Shown here: piece after piece, positions 1 to 5,575 of the stretch
Layout: each line of letters starts with the position of its first letter
Position numbering within the stretch: position 1 is the first letter of the stretch
DNA from: Parvibaculum sp.
Lineage (GTDB): Bacteria; Pseudomonadota; Alphaproteobacteria; Parvibaculales; Parvibaculaceae
NCBI GenBank assembly: GCA_014359855.1
Contig: JACIYQ010000012.1
Location: forward strand, 1-5,584
Direction: 5' to 3'
DNA length: 5,584 nt
The notes under the pieces: model-generated
The model's database searches: none
Seen by the model: only the letters and a program-made list of their open reading frames with translations
Told to the model about the DNA's origin: nothing
Program-made: the position numbers and the translations under genes

Positions 1-140
1 GGATATTTCGGCTCCATGTCGTAATCCTGCCAGATATAGCTCTGCAGCAGCTTGGGATGATCGGGCATCCGGTAGAGAATTTCGGCCGTCACCAGCCGGT
101 AGCCTTCCAGCAGCTTCTTCAGTTCCGAAACCTGTCTCAC
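1..140 (-). CDS. usg: Usg family protein, N-terminal part (runs off left edge)
   Basis: The complement of 1-140 encodes about 46 residues before the window ends, beginning V/M-R-Q-V-S-E-L-K-K and then containing LEGYRLVTAEILYRMPDHP and SYIWQDYDMEPKYP. That block matches my memory of the Usg protein, a short (roughly 80-95 residue) alphaproteobacterial family named from an open reading frame next to trp genes in Caulobacter. Its biochemical function is unknown. The GTG at 140-138 is chosen because a GGAGG lies 7 nt upstream (148-152) and the family similarity starts almost at once after it. The C-terminal half is outside the window. It is transcribed away from the acuI operon, so the two share the 141-430 intergenic region. 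Family assignment is from remembered sequence, not a search. Confidence 0.85.
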   Translation of the reverse strand, partial: MRQVSELKKLLEGYRLVTAEILYRMPDHPKLLQSYIWQDYDMEPKY

Positions 141-147
141 GCTTGAA

Positions 148-152
148 CCTCC
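148..152 (-). promoter_or_regulatory. Ribosome binding site of usg
   Basis: The minus strand reads GGAGG, then 7 nt (TTCAAGC), then GTG. This near-perfect Shine-Dalgarno site is what fixes the GTG at 140-138 as the usg start; no ATG is available nearby in that frame. Confidence 0.75.
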
Positions 153-205
153 AGATCGCAAATCCAGACGGCAACGCCGCACATAAAGAGTCTCGCAACG
201 GAAGA

Positions 206-234
206 ATCGTAGTCATGAAATTTTCACGCGTCGA
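206..234 (-). promoter_or_regulatory. Candidate usg promoter
   Basis: On the minus strand TCGACG (234-229, 4 of 6 to TTGACA) is separated by 17 nt from TACGAT (211-206, 4 of 6 to TATAAT, keeping the important A2 and T6). A start near 199 would give a leader of about 60 nt before the usg GTG. The region is visibly richer in A+T than the genes. Both boxes are imperfect and alphaproteobacterial -10 boxes vary, so this is only a candidate. Confidence 0.25.
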
Positions 235-285
235 GATTGACAAACTCTTGAGGCGCGTGATTCGTTCAACAAATTCAATGGATTA

Positions 286-309
286 GCACTCACATGGGCG
301 TGCGAGTGC
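286..309. promoter_or_regulatory. Inverted repeat upstream of acuI (operator or leader hairpin)
   Basis: GCACTCACA (286-294) and TGCGAGTGC (301-309) are inverted copies matching at 8 of 9 positions, with a 6-nt centre TGGGCG. The size and symmetry suit either an operator for a dimeric repressor or a hairpin in a transcript starting at the upstream TTGACA box (237-242). No run of T follows on either strand, so it is not a usual intrinsic terminator. The function is inference. Confidence 0.35.
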
Positions 310-339
310 CAGCGCTGCTGCCGCCTGCCACCCCCTCGC

Positions 340-365
340 TTGACCGAAACCCGGATTTGGGTTCG
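340..365 (+). promoter_or_regulatory. TTGACC box overlapping a second inverted repeat, possible operon promoter/operator
   Basis: TTGACC (340-345) resembles a -35 box. Directly after it CGAA(A)CCC (345-352) pairs with GGGTTCG (359-365) around the centre GGATTT, with one bulged A. A dyad placed between -35 and -10 is the usual position for a TetR- or MarR-type repressor site. The -10 is poor: the best-placed hexamers near 362-368 (TTCGTT, TCGTTT) match TATAAT weakly. No regulator gene is present in the window. Confidence 0.22.
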
Positions 366-430
366 TTTGTCGCCAGCAGGGCATCCAGAAAAACGCTTCA
401 AAGGCGTCAAAACCAAAGTCAGGACGGGAA

Positions 431-1423
431 ATGACAGGGACGTTCCGGGCCATCCGCGTGTCGAAGGGCGAAAAGGCTCCGCAGGTCGAATTTGCGAACC
501 TCACCGAGGCAGACCTCATGGAAGGCGATGTCACCGTCGCCGTCGGCTATTCGACCGTGAACTACAAGGACGGTCTCGCGCTCACAGGCGCCGCTCCCAT
601 CATCCGCAACTGGCCGCTCATCCCCGGCATCGATTTCTCGGGCAAGGTCGAGAAGTCGGACAATCCGAACTTCAAGCCGGGCGAGCGCGTCGTGCTGAAC
701 GGCTACGGCGTCGGCGAAGGCCACAATGGCGGCTACGCGCAGAAGGCGCGCGTGAAGGGCGACTGGCTGGTGAAGCTGCCGGAGGCGATTTCCAATGAAC
801 ATGCGATGGCGATCGGCACGGCGGGCTACACCTCGATGCTCTGCATCCTCGCGCTCGAAAAGAACGGCGTCACGCCGGAGAGCGGCCCCGTCCTCGTCAC
901 GGGCGCGGCGGGTGGCGTCGGTTCCGTCGCCATCGCGCTTCTCTCGAAGCTTGGCTACAGCGTCATCGCCTCCACCGGCCGCGCCTCGGAAGCGGACTAC
1001 CTGAAAGGCCTCGGCGCCGCGGAAATCATCGACCGCAACGAACTCTCCGCCCCCGGCAAGCCGCTCGGCAAGGAGCGTTGGGCGGGCGTCGTCGACGCGG
1101 TGGGCAGCCACACGCTGGCAAACGCACTGGCGCAGACGAAATATGGCGGCGCCGTCGCCGCCTGCGGCCTCGCGCAGGGCATGGACCTGCCGGCCTCCGT
1201 CGCGCCCTTCATCCTGCGCGGCATCACGCTTGCCGGCATCGACAGCGTCATGGCGCCGATGGCGAAACGCGTCGAGGCATGGAAGCGCCTCGCCACCGAT
1301 CTCGACATGAAGAAGCTCGACGCCATGAGTGTCCGCGCCAAGCTCGACGATGTGCCGAGACTCGGGCAGGAAATTATCGCAGGCCAGGTGCGCGGCCGCG
1401 TCATCGTCGACGTGAACGCGTGA
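431..1423 (+). CDS. acuI: Acryloyl-CoA reductase AcuI/YhdH family (NADPH-dependent MDR oxidoreductase)
   Basis: The 330-residue product has the usual length and layout of the YhdH/AcuI branch of the medium-chain dehydrogenase/reductase superfamily. Family members reduce acryloyl-CoA to propanoyl-CoA with NADPH in the cytosol. Visible marks are an N-terminal GroES-like domain with NYKD at 44-47 and PGID at 65-68, the GTAGYTSM segment at 129-136, and a Rossmann fold with TGAAGGVGSVA at 157-167. STGR at 181-184 is placed to bind the 2'-phosphate of NADPH. The GHE zinc-ligand motif of classical alcohol dehydrogenases is absent, as expected for this zinc-free branch. The ATG at 431 has AGGA 6 nt upstream. 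It is the first gene of a tight plus-strand series. The substrate is inferred from the family; some members act on other enoyl-CoAs or quinones. Confidence 0.88.
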   Translation: MTGTFRAIRVSKGEKAPQVEFANLTEADLMEGDVTVAVGYSTVNYKDGLALTGAAPIIRNWPLIPGIDFSGKVEKSDNPNFKPGERVVLNGYGVGEGHNGGYAQKARVKGDWLVKLPEAISNEHAMAIGTAGYTSMLCILALEKNGVTPESGPVLVTGAAGGVGSVAIALLSKLGYSVIASTGRASEADYLKGLGAAEIIDRNELSAPGKPLGKERWAGVVDAVGSHTLANALAQTKYGGAVAACGLAQGMDLPASVAPFILRGITLAGIDSVMAPMAKRVEAWKRLATDLDMKKLDAMSVRAKLDDVPRLGQEIIAGQVRGRVIVDVNA

Positions 1424-1443
1424 GAGGGATGGCGGCCTTGGAC

Positions 1444-2889
1444 ATGAACACGCCGCCCTATCGCGATCCGGGCTATGTGGAGCGCAAGCTCGAGGTCGAA
1501 CGCCGCTCCGACGGCTCCATCCTTCTGCGCAACCCGCATCCGCTTCGCCCCGTGCCCACGAACCTCATCGAGCCCATCCGCAGATGGGCGGCGGAAGCGC
1601 CGGATCGCGTCTGGCTCGGCAAACGCAAACCCGTAAAGCAGGGTCTCGGCGACTGGGACCTTCTCACCTACGCGGACGCGAACGCGAAAGTGAACGCCAT
1701 CGCGCAGGCGCTGCTCGATCGCGGTCTCGACAGCTCGAAGCCGGTGATGATCCTTTCTGGCAATTCGATCGAACACGCGCTCATGACCTATGGCGCGATC
1801 CTCGCGGGCGTGCCCGTTGCGCCCGTCTCGCCGTCCTACAGCACCATGAGCTCGGATTTCGACAAGCTCCGCTATGTCTTCGATCTCGTGGCGCCGAAGC
1901 TCGTCTTCATGCAGGAAGGCGCCCCCTTCGAGCGCGGGCTCGCCGCGCTGAACCTGGACGGTGTTGAACTTGTGACCGTCGACGGCTCGCTCGGAACGCC
2001 CTTCGCCTCGCTCCTCGAAACGGCGCCGGGCAATGCGGTCGAGGAAAGCTATGCCGGGCTCAACTTCGACATGGTGGCGAAATATCTCTTCACCTCCGGT
2101 TCCACCGGCATGCCGAAGGCCGTCATCACCACGCAGCGCATGATGTGCGTGAACTCCGTCATGCCGAAAAGCGTGACGCTCGAAGAAGAGAACGAGGAGC
2201 CCGCCGCGCTTCTCAACTGGCTTCCCTGGAACCACTGCTTCGGCGGCAACGCCATCCTGAGCAATCTGCTCGTCGGCCAGAAGATGGAAGTCCGCGTTCG
2301 CGGCGATTGCATCACGCCCGGCTACTACAAGAACGCCGAGAAGATGGCAGAGGCCTATGACGAGGAAGGTTTCTACCGCCTCGGCGACGGCGCGCGCTTC
2401 CTCGATCCCGGGCGCCCCGAAGAAGGCCTCGTCTTCGATGGCCGCGTGGCGGAGGATTTCAAGCTTTCCACAGGCACATGGGTGAGCGCGGGCAAGCTTC
2501 GCGTCGATGTCGTCGCGAACTCGAACGGCGTGTTGTCGGATGCTCTCGTCGCCGGTCTCGACCGCACCTTCATCGGCATTCTCGGTTTCCCGAATATTCC
2601 GGCCTGCCGCAACATCGCGGGCGACCCGTCCCTCGCGGTCGAGGATCTGGTCCGCCATCCCGCCGTGCTGGAGCGTCTCGCGGAAGGCATGCGCGCGCAT
2701 AACAAGGGCAATCCGGGATCGAGCACCCGCGTCGTCCGCGCGCTCCTGATGACGGAGCCGCCGAGCGTCGATGCGGGCGAACTCACCGACAAGGGATACA
2801 TCAATCAGTCGGTCGCCCTTGGCCGCCGGGCGTCGCTCGTCGAGAAGCTGTATGCGGAGCCGCCGGGCAATGATGTCGGGGTCGTCTGA
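1444..2889 (+). CDS. Feruloyl-CoA-synthase-like acyl-CoA ligase with apparent internal in-frame deletion
   Basis: This ANL-superfamily (AMP-forming) ligase most resembles feruloyl-CoA synthases, which activate aromatic or fatty acids with ATP and CoA. Numbering from the ATG at 1444 (481 residues): ATP-loop YLFTSGSTGMPK at 214-225, LPWNH at 260-264, EVRVRG at 282-287, YRLGD at 311-315, hinge DGRVAEDFK at 332-340, and the C-terminal LTDKGYINQ at 447-455 with K450 at the position of the adenylation lysine. Full-length relatives, as I remember them, have about 600-630 residues. The acyl-pocket stretch, including the GSTE-type motif expected between WNH and EVRVRG, is absent: FGGN (266-269) is followed only about a dozen residues later by EVRVRG. 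The frame is otherwise intact, so I keep it as a CDS, though it is probably inactive as a ligase. The ATG at 1444 has GGCGG 8 nt upstream; an in-frame ATG at 1429, abutting GAGGG, is nearly as likely and adds 5 residues. It begins 20 bp after the acuI stop (5 bp if 1429 is used), consistent with co-transcription. Confidence 0.8.
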   Translation: MNTPPYRDPGYVERKLEVERRSDGSILLRNPHPLRPVPTNLIEPIRRWAAEAPDRVWLGKRKPVKQGLGDWDLLTYADANAKVNAIAQALLDRGLDSSKPVMILSGNSIEHALMTYGAILAGVPVAPVSPSYSTMSSDFDKLRYVFDLVAPKLVFMQEGAPFERGLAALNLDGVELVTVDGSLGTPFASLLETAPGNAVEESYAGLNFDMVAKYLFTSGSTGMPKAVITTQRMMCVNSVMPKSVTLEEENEEPAALLNWLPWNHCFGGNAILSNLLVGQKMEVRVRGDCITPGYYKNAEKMAEAYDEEGFYRLGDGARFLDPGRPEEGLVFDGRVAEDFKLSTGTWVSAGKLRVDVVANSNGVLSDALVAGLDRTFIGILGFPNIPACRNIAGDPSLAVEDLVRHPAVLERLAEGMRAHNKGNPGSSTRVVRALLMTEPPSVDAGELTDKGYINQSVALGRRASLVEKLYAEPPGNDVGVV

Positions 2890-2909
2890 CGGGAAGGGCG
2901 GCTGCCGCC

Positions 2910-3551
2910 ATGATTGACTTCGGTCTGGTGGCAAACGGTATTGTGATCGGTCTTGCGGTCGCCGCGCCTATCGGCCCCGTCAATCTCATCGTCATTCGCC
3001 GTACGCTCCGCTACGGCCAGTTGAATGGCTTCCTCTCGGGCGCGGGCGCGGCCACGGGCGATGCGATTTTTGCCGCCATCGCCGCTTTCGGCCTCACCGC
3101 CGCCATCGAGATCGTCGTGCGTTTCGAAACCGCGCTGCAGATCGTCGGCGGCCTCTTCCTCGTGGCGCTTGGCACCCGCACCTTGGTAGCGCAGCCGCAT
3201 TTCGACGAGACGGCGGAGGAAAATCTCTCCGCCGCCATGGCCGCGGTCTTCGCCACCACCTTCTTCCTCACCATCACGAACCCGGCCACCATGCTCGGCT
3301 TCCTGGCGATCTTCGGCGGCGTCGCGGGTCTCGCCGATGCGGGAGAGGATTACGGGCATGCGGCGACCATCGTGCTCGCCGTCCTGTGCGGATCGGCGCT
3401 CTGGTGGGCCGGGCTTTCGAGCTTTGTGAGCCTCTTCCGCCAGAAGATGAACGACCGCTTGCTGGGCGTCGTGAACCGCGTCTCCGGCTGTTTGATTGTG
3501 ATATTCGGTGTTGTCGTGCTTGCGCGTGTCGCGATCTCGTTTTTGTTCTAA
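2910..3551 (+). CDS. LysE/RhtB family exporter
   Basis: The 213-residue, very hydrophobic product has the length and motif order of LysE-type translocators, inner-membrane exporters of amino acids and related small molecules with about six membrane helices. Seen here: a first helix with APIGPVNLIVI at 19-29 (the family's GP-N signature), GDAIF at 50-54, a short charged loop near 95-106 (QPHFDETAEEN), the conserved TNPATMLGF at 123-131, and further helices near 152-175 and 191-213. The ATG at 2910 is preceded by a purine-rich GGGAAGGGCGG at 2891-2901. It starts 20 bp after the ligase stop, so it probably shares the transcript. The exported compound cannot be told from sequence; given its neighbours it may be an acid or amino acid tied to the pathway rather than lysine. 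Confidence 0.85.
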   Translation: MIDFGLVANGIVIGLAVAAPIGPVNLIVIRRTLRYGQLNGFLSGAGAATGDAIFAAIAAFGLTAAIEIVVRFETALQIVGGLFLVALGTRTLVAQPHFDETAEENLSAAMAAVFATTFFLTITNPATMLGFLAIFGGVAGLADAGEDYGHAATIVLAVLCGSALWWAGLSSFVSLFRQKMNDRLLGVVNRVSGCLIVIFGVVVLARVAISFLF

Positions 3552-3573
3552 TCTCGAAATCGAAAAGAAATTC

Positions 3574-3580
3574 AGGGGAG
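3574..3580 (+). promoter_or_regulatory. Ribosome binding site of the ThDP enzyme gene
   Basis: AGGGGAG lies 6 nt before the ATG at 3587. It decides the start: an in-frame ATG exists far upstream at 3386, but it lies inside the exporter gene and the added residues resemble no part of the enzyme family. Confidence 0.7.
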
Positions 3581-3586
3581 CCGAAC

Positions 3587-5137
3587 ATGAATGGTGCGGA
3601 AAGCCTTGTGCGGACGCTGGTGAACTCCGGCGTCGAGGTGTGTTTTTCGAATCCCGGCACCTCCGAAATGCATTTCGTCGCCGCGCTCGACAAGGTCGAC
3701 GGCATGCGCGCCATTCTGGGGCTCTTCGAGGGCGCCGTCACCGGCATGGCCGACGGTTATGGCCGCATGGCGGAAAAGCCCGCCGCGACACTCCTTCACC
3801 TCGGGCCGGGCCTCGCCAACGGGCTGGCGAACCTCCACAACGCGCGCCGCGCCCAGACGCCCATCGTCAACATCGTCGGCGATCACGCGACCTACCACGC
3901 GCAATATGATGCGCCGCTCGCTTCCGACATTGCGGGTTTTGCGCGCCCCGTCTCCGGCTGGGTCCATTCCTCCACGAGCCCGAAGACCGTCGCCGCCGAT
4001 GGCGCCCGCGCCGTTCAGGCCGCGCGCTCCGCGCCGGGTCAGGTCGCAACGCTGATCCTTCCCGCCGACACCGCCTGGCTTGACGCCGAACACGCCGCCG
4101 ATGCGCTGCCGGTTCCCGCGCCCGCGACCGTTTCCACGGGCGCGGTGGACCGCGCCGCCAGGGCGCTCGCGAACGGCAAGAAGACCGCAATCCTTGTGCG
4201 CGGTGCCGCGCTCAAGGAAAAGGGCCTTGTCGCCGCCGGTCGCATTGCCGCGAAGTCGGGCGCGCGCATCATGTGCGACACCTTCGCGCCGCGCCTCCAG
4301 CGTGGCGCCGGCCGCGTTGCCATCGAACGCATTCCCTATTTCGCCGAACAGATCGTCGAAGCGTTGAAAGACGTCGAGCAGTTGATCCTTGTTGGCGCGA
4401 AGCCGCCCGTCTCTTTCTTCGCCTATCCGGGCAAGCCGAGCTGGTGCACGCCCGAAGGCGCGGACATTCTCTACCTTGCGCACGGCCATGAAGACGGCAC
4501 CGCCGCCCTCGAAGCCGTCGCCGAAGCGATCGGCGCGCCGAAGGAGCCCGCAAACGTCGCGCCGCTTCAGAAGCCCGATCTGCCCAAGGCCGGCGCATCC
4601 TTCGACCAGTTCACCATCGGCCAGATCGTCGGTCACTTCCTGCCGGAAAACGCGATCATCTCGGATGAAGCCGCAACCTCCGGCATCGGTTCGATGATCG
4701 CAACCGCGACAGCCGCGCCACACGATCATCTTTCGCTCACCGGCGGTTCCATCGGTCAGGGCCTGCCGCTCGCCACCGGCGCGGCTGTCGCCTGCCCGGA
4801 TCGCAAGGTCGTCTGCCTCCACGGCGATGGCGGTGCGATGTACACGCTGCAATCCCTCTGGACGCAGGCCCGCGAGAAGCTCGACGTGACGACCGTCATC
4901 TTCGCGAACCGCTCCTACGCCATTCTCAATGTCGAGCTGATGCGCGTCGGCGCGGAAAATCCGGGCCCCAAGGCACTCTCCATGCTCGACCTGCACAACC
5001 CGGAGCTGAACTGGGCATCGATCGGCAACGGCATGGGCGTCGAATCCACCCGCGTCGAGACGGTCGAGGATTTCATCGACGCCTTCTCCTCCGCCATGAA
5101 GCAGAAGGGCCCGCGCCTCATCGAAGTGATGATCTGA
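3587..5137 (+). CDS. ThDP-dependent enzyme, acetolactate synthase large-subunit-like / benzoylformate decarboxylase-type
   Basis: The 516-residue protein has the three-domain layout of pyruvate-oxidase/acetolactate-synthase enzymes. The N-terminal pyrimidine-binding domain has NPGTSE at 22-27, the catalytic-type glutamate E48 in LFEGAVTGMADGYGR, and H71 in LLHLGPG. The central domain covers roughly 185-345. The C-terminal domain binds thiamine diphosphate: GGSIGQGLPLATG, then GDGG at 413-416 and N441 in FANRSY, matching the GDG-(about 26)-N magnesium motif. Such enzymes join or decarboxylate 2-oxo acids in the cytosol. It is shorter than biosynthetic acetolactate synthases (about 570-600), no ilvN regulatory-subunit gene follows, and LQSLWTQA after GDGG resembles ALWTAA of benzoylformate decarboxylase. 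H71 aligns with that enzyme's His70, but I see no clear counterpart of its His281. Genome annotation usually calls this group acetolactate synthase; a decarboxylase or lyase role in catabolism seems more likely to me. It is the last gene of the operon, 35 bp after the exporter gene. Confidence 0.85.
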   Translation: MNGAESLVRTLVNSGVEVCFSNPGTSEMHFVAALDKVDGMRAILGLFEGAVTGMADGYGRMAEKPAATLLHLGPGLANGLANLHNARRAQTPIVNIVGDHATYHAQYDAPLASDIAGFARPVSGWVHSSTSPKTVAADGARAVQAARSAPGQVATLILPADTAWLDAEHAADALPVPAPATVSTGAVDRAARALANGKKTAILVRGAALKEKGLVAAGRIAAKSGARIMCDTFAPRLQRGAGRVAIERIPYFAEQIVEALKDVEQLILVGAKPPVSFFAYPGKPSWCTPEGADILYLAHGHEDGTAALEAVAEAIGAPKEPANVAPLQKPDLPKAGASFDQFTIGQIVGHFLPENAIISDEAATSGIGSMIATATAAPHDHLSLTGGSIGQGLPLATGAAVACPDRKVVCLHGDGGAMYTLQSLWTQAREKLDVTTVIFANRSYAILNVELMRVGAENPGPKALSMLDLHNPELNWASIGNGMGVESTRVETVEDFIDAFSSAMKQKGPRLIEVMI

Positions 5138-5168
5138 GGATCGAGGTGAAGCGGCGTGTCTGAAATTC

Positions 5169-5255
5169 GGTGTCACCCCGGCGCAAGCCGGGGTCCATCT
5201 GACTCTCGGATTGCCGCAAGCGCCCATGGATTCCGGCTTTCGCCGGAATGACACC
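5169..5255. repeat. Paired-hairpin inverted-repeat element (alphaproteobacterial intergenic palindromic repeat)
   Basis: Two 30-nt arms, 5169-5198 and 5226-5255, are inverted copies of each other with 5 differences, separated by 27 nt. Both begin GGTGTCA from the outside and end TCCAT inside. Each arm is itself a hairpin: CCCCGGC-GCAA-GCCGGGG at 5176-5193 and ATTCCGGC-TTTC-GCCGGAAT at 5230-5249 (loop GAAA on the other strand), so each arm read inward has a GNRA-type tetraloop. This form, GTCA-hairpin-TCCAT then ATGGAT-hairpin-TGAC, is familiar to me as a high-copy intergenic repeat in many alphaproteobacteria, comparable to REP/BIME elements. It fills the gap between two convergent genes. TGAAATTCGG (5161-5170) and TGAAATCGG (5262-5270) flank it as near-direct repeats, possibly a relic of insertion. 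Confidence 0.85.
5176..5249. terminator. Possible bidirectional transcription end formed by the repeat hairpins
   Basis: Perfect G+C-rich stems of 7 bp (5176-5193) and 8 bp (5230-5249) sit about 40 bp past the end of the plus-strand operon and about 30 bp past the end of the convergent small gene. No T-run follows either stem on either strand, so this is not a standard intrinsic terminator. It could still protect 3' ends or slow read-through, as REP-like elements do. The role is inferred from position. Confidence 0.3.
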
Positions 5256-5278
5256 TCAGATTGAAATCGGAATATTGC

Positions 5279-5575
5279 TCAGTTCAGCACGCGGTTGAGC
5301 GTGAACTCGCCCTGACGCACGCGGTCCGCAAGACCGTTCGCCATCTCGGCCACGGCTTCCTCGCCATAGGCTTCCACCATGTCGGAAAGCGCCGCGAAGA
5401 TCGCGGTGGTCGCGAGAATGTCGGCATCGACGCCGTCGCCCAGCGCTTCGTCCCACGCGTCCAGAATGTTCTGAAGCGCAACGCGCCGCTGTTCGGATTC
5501 GGTGAGCGGGGAGGTGTCGTGTCCGTCCTCGTCGAGCGGACCGAAGCTGGCGTCTCCCGGAAAATCTTCTGCCAT
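5279..5575 (-). CDS. Small acidic hypothetical protein
   Basis: I do not recognise this 98-residue protein. It has 22 Asp/Glu against 5 Arg and no Lys, giving a strongly negative charge. The first 25 residues look disordered (acidic, with Pro and Gly: FPGDASFGPLDEDGHD). The rest looks helical, with amphipathic stretches around 27-42 (SEQRRVALQNILDAWD), 50-68 (ILATTAIFAALSDMVEAYG) and a charged C-terminus (ADRVRQGEFTLNRVL). There is no signal peptide, membrane helix or metal-binding motif, so it is probably cytosolic. The ATG is preceded on the minus strand by AGAGGA with only 3 nt spacing; the upstream region is outside the window. Its codon use matches the neighbouring genes, which supports a real gene. 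It is convergent with the operon and separated from it by the repeat element, so it is probably unrelated to the pathway. Confidence 0.7.
   Translation of the reverse strand: MAEDFPGDASFGPLDEDGHDTSPLTESEQRRVALQNILDAWDEALGDGVDADILATTAIFAALSDMVEAYGEEAVAEMANGLADRVRQGEFTLNRVLN

Larger units (their letters stand above)
141..430. other. Divergent intergenic region between usg and acuI
   Basis: About 290 bp with no gene that I can support; short open frames on both strands here have no ribosome site or recognisable protein. It must carry the start signals for both usg and the plus-strand operon. Plus-strand -35-like boxes are visible at 237-242 (TTGACA, perfect) and 340-345 (TTGACC), but neither has a convincing -10 at 16-18 nt. 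Two inverted repeats lie at 286-309 and 345-365 and are listed separately. The base composition is lower in G+C around 180-290 than elsewhere in the window, as expected for promoter DNA. Confidence 0.6.

Noticed and set aside
213..534. Short minus-strand open frames in the usg-acuI intergenic region
   Set aside because: No ribosome binding site, no recognisable protein, and one overlaps the acuI coding start.
340..798. Plus-strand open frame overlapping the start of acuI in another frame
   Set aside because: It is Arg/His-rich low-complexity translation, while the frame starting at 431 encodes a full-length known enzyme.
431..1423. Zinc-dependent alcohol dehydrogenase
   Set aside because: The GHE zinc-ligand motif and the structural-zinc cysteine cluster are missing, while AcuI/YhdH hallmarks (NYKD, AAGGVGSVA, STGR) are present.
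1078..1428. N-terminal extension of the ligase into the acuI gene
   Set aside because: The extension is out of frame with acuI, Arg-rich and unlike any ligase N-terminus. Similarity to the family begins near PPYRDPGYVERK, just after 1444.
997..2934. A very long open frame on the minus strand opposite acuI, the ligase and the start of the exporter gene
   Set aside because: It is a shadow of the high third-position G+C of the plus-strand genes. Its translation is Arg/Asp/His-rich with no recognisable domain, and the plus strand carries clear protein families over the same stretch.
3386..3586. N-terminal extension of the ThDP enzyme into the exporter gene
   Set aside because: AGGGGAG at 3574-3580 marks the ATG at 3587, and the family's N-terminal motif (NGAESLVRTLVNSGV) starts right there.
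3587..5137. Biosynthetic acetolactate synthase (ilvB) for branched-chain amino acids
   Set aside because: No ilvN or ilvC neighbour, shorter than that family, and the ThDP-domain sequence is closer to the benzoylformate decarboxylase type, so no ilvB symbol was given.
3572..5254. A long minus-strand open frame opposite the ThDP enzyme gene, reaching into the repeat element
   Set aside because: Same shadow effect. Its composition is Arg/Gly-rich, and its start lies in the intergenic repeat without a ribosome binding site.
5169..5255. CRISPR-like repeat pair
   Set aside because: The two similar units are inverted, not direct, and there are only two. They form an inverted-repeat hairpin element, not an array.
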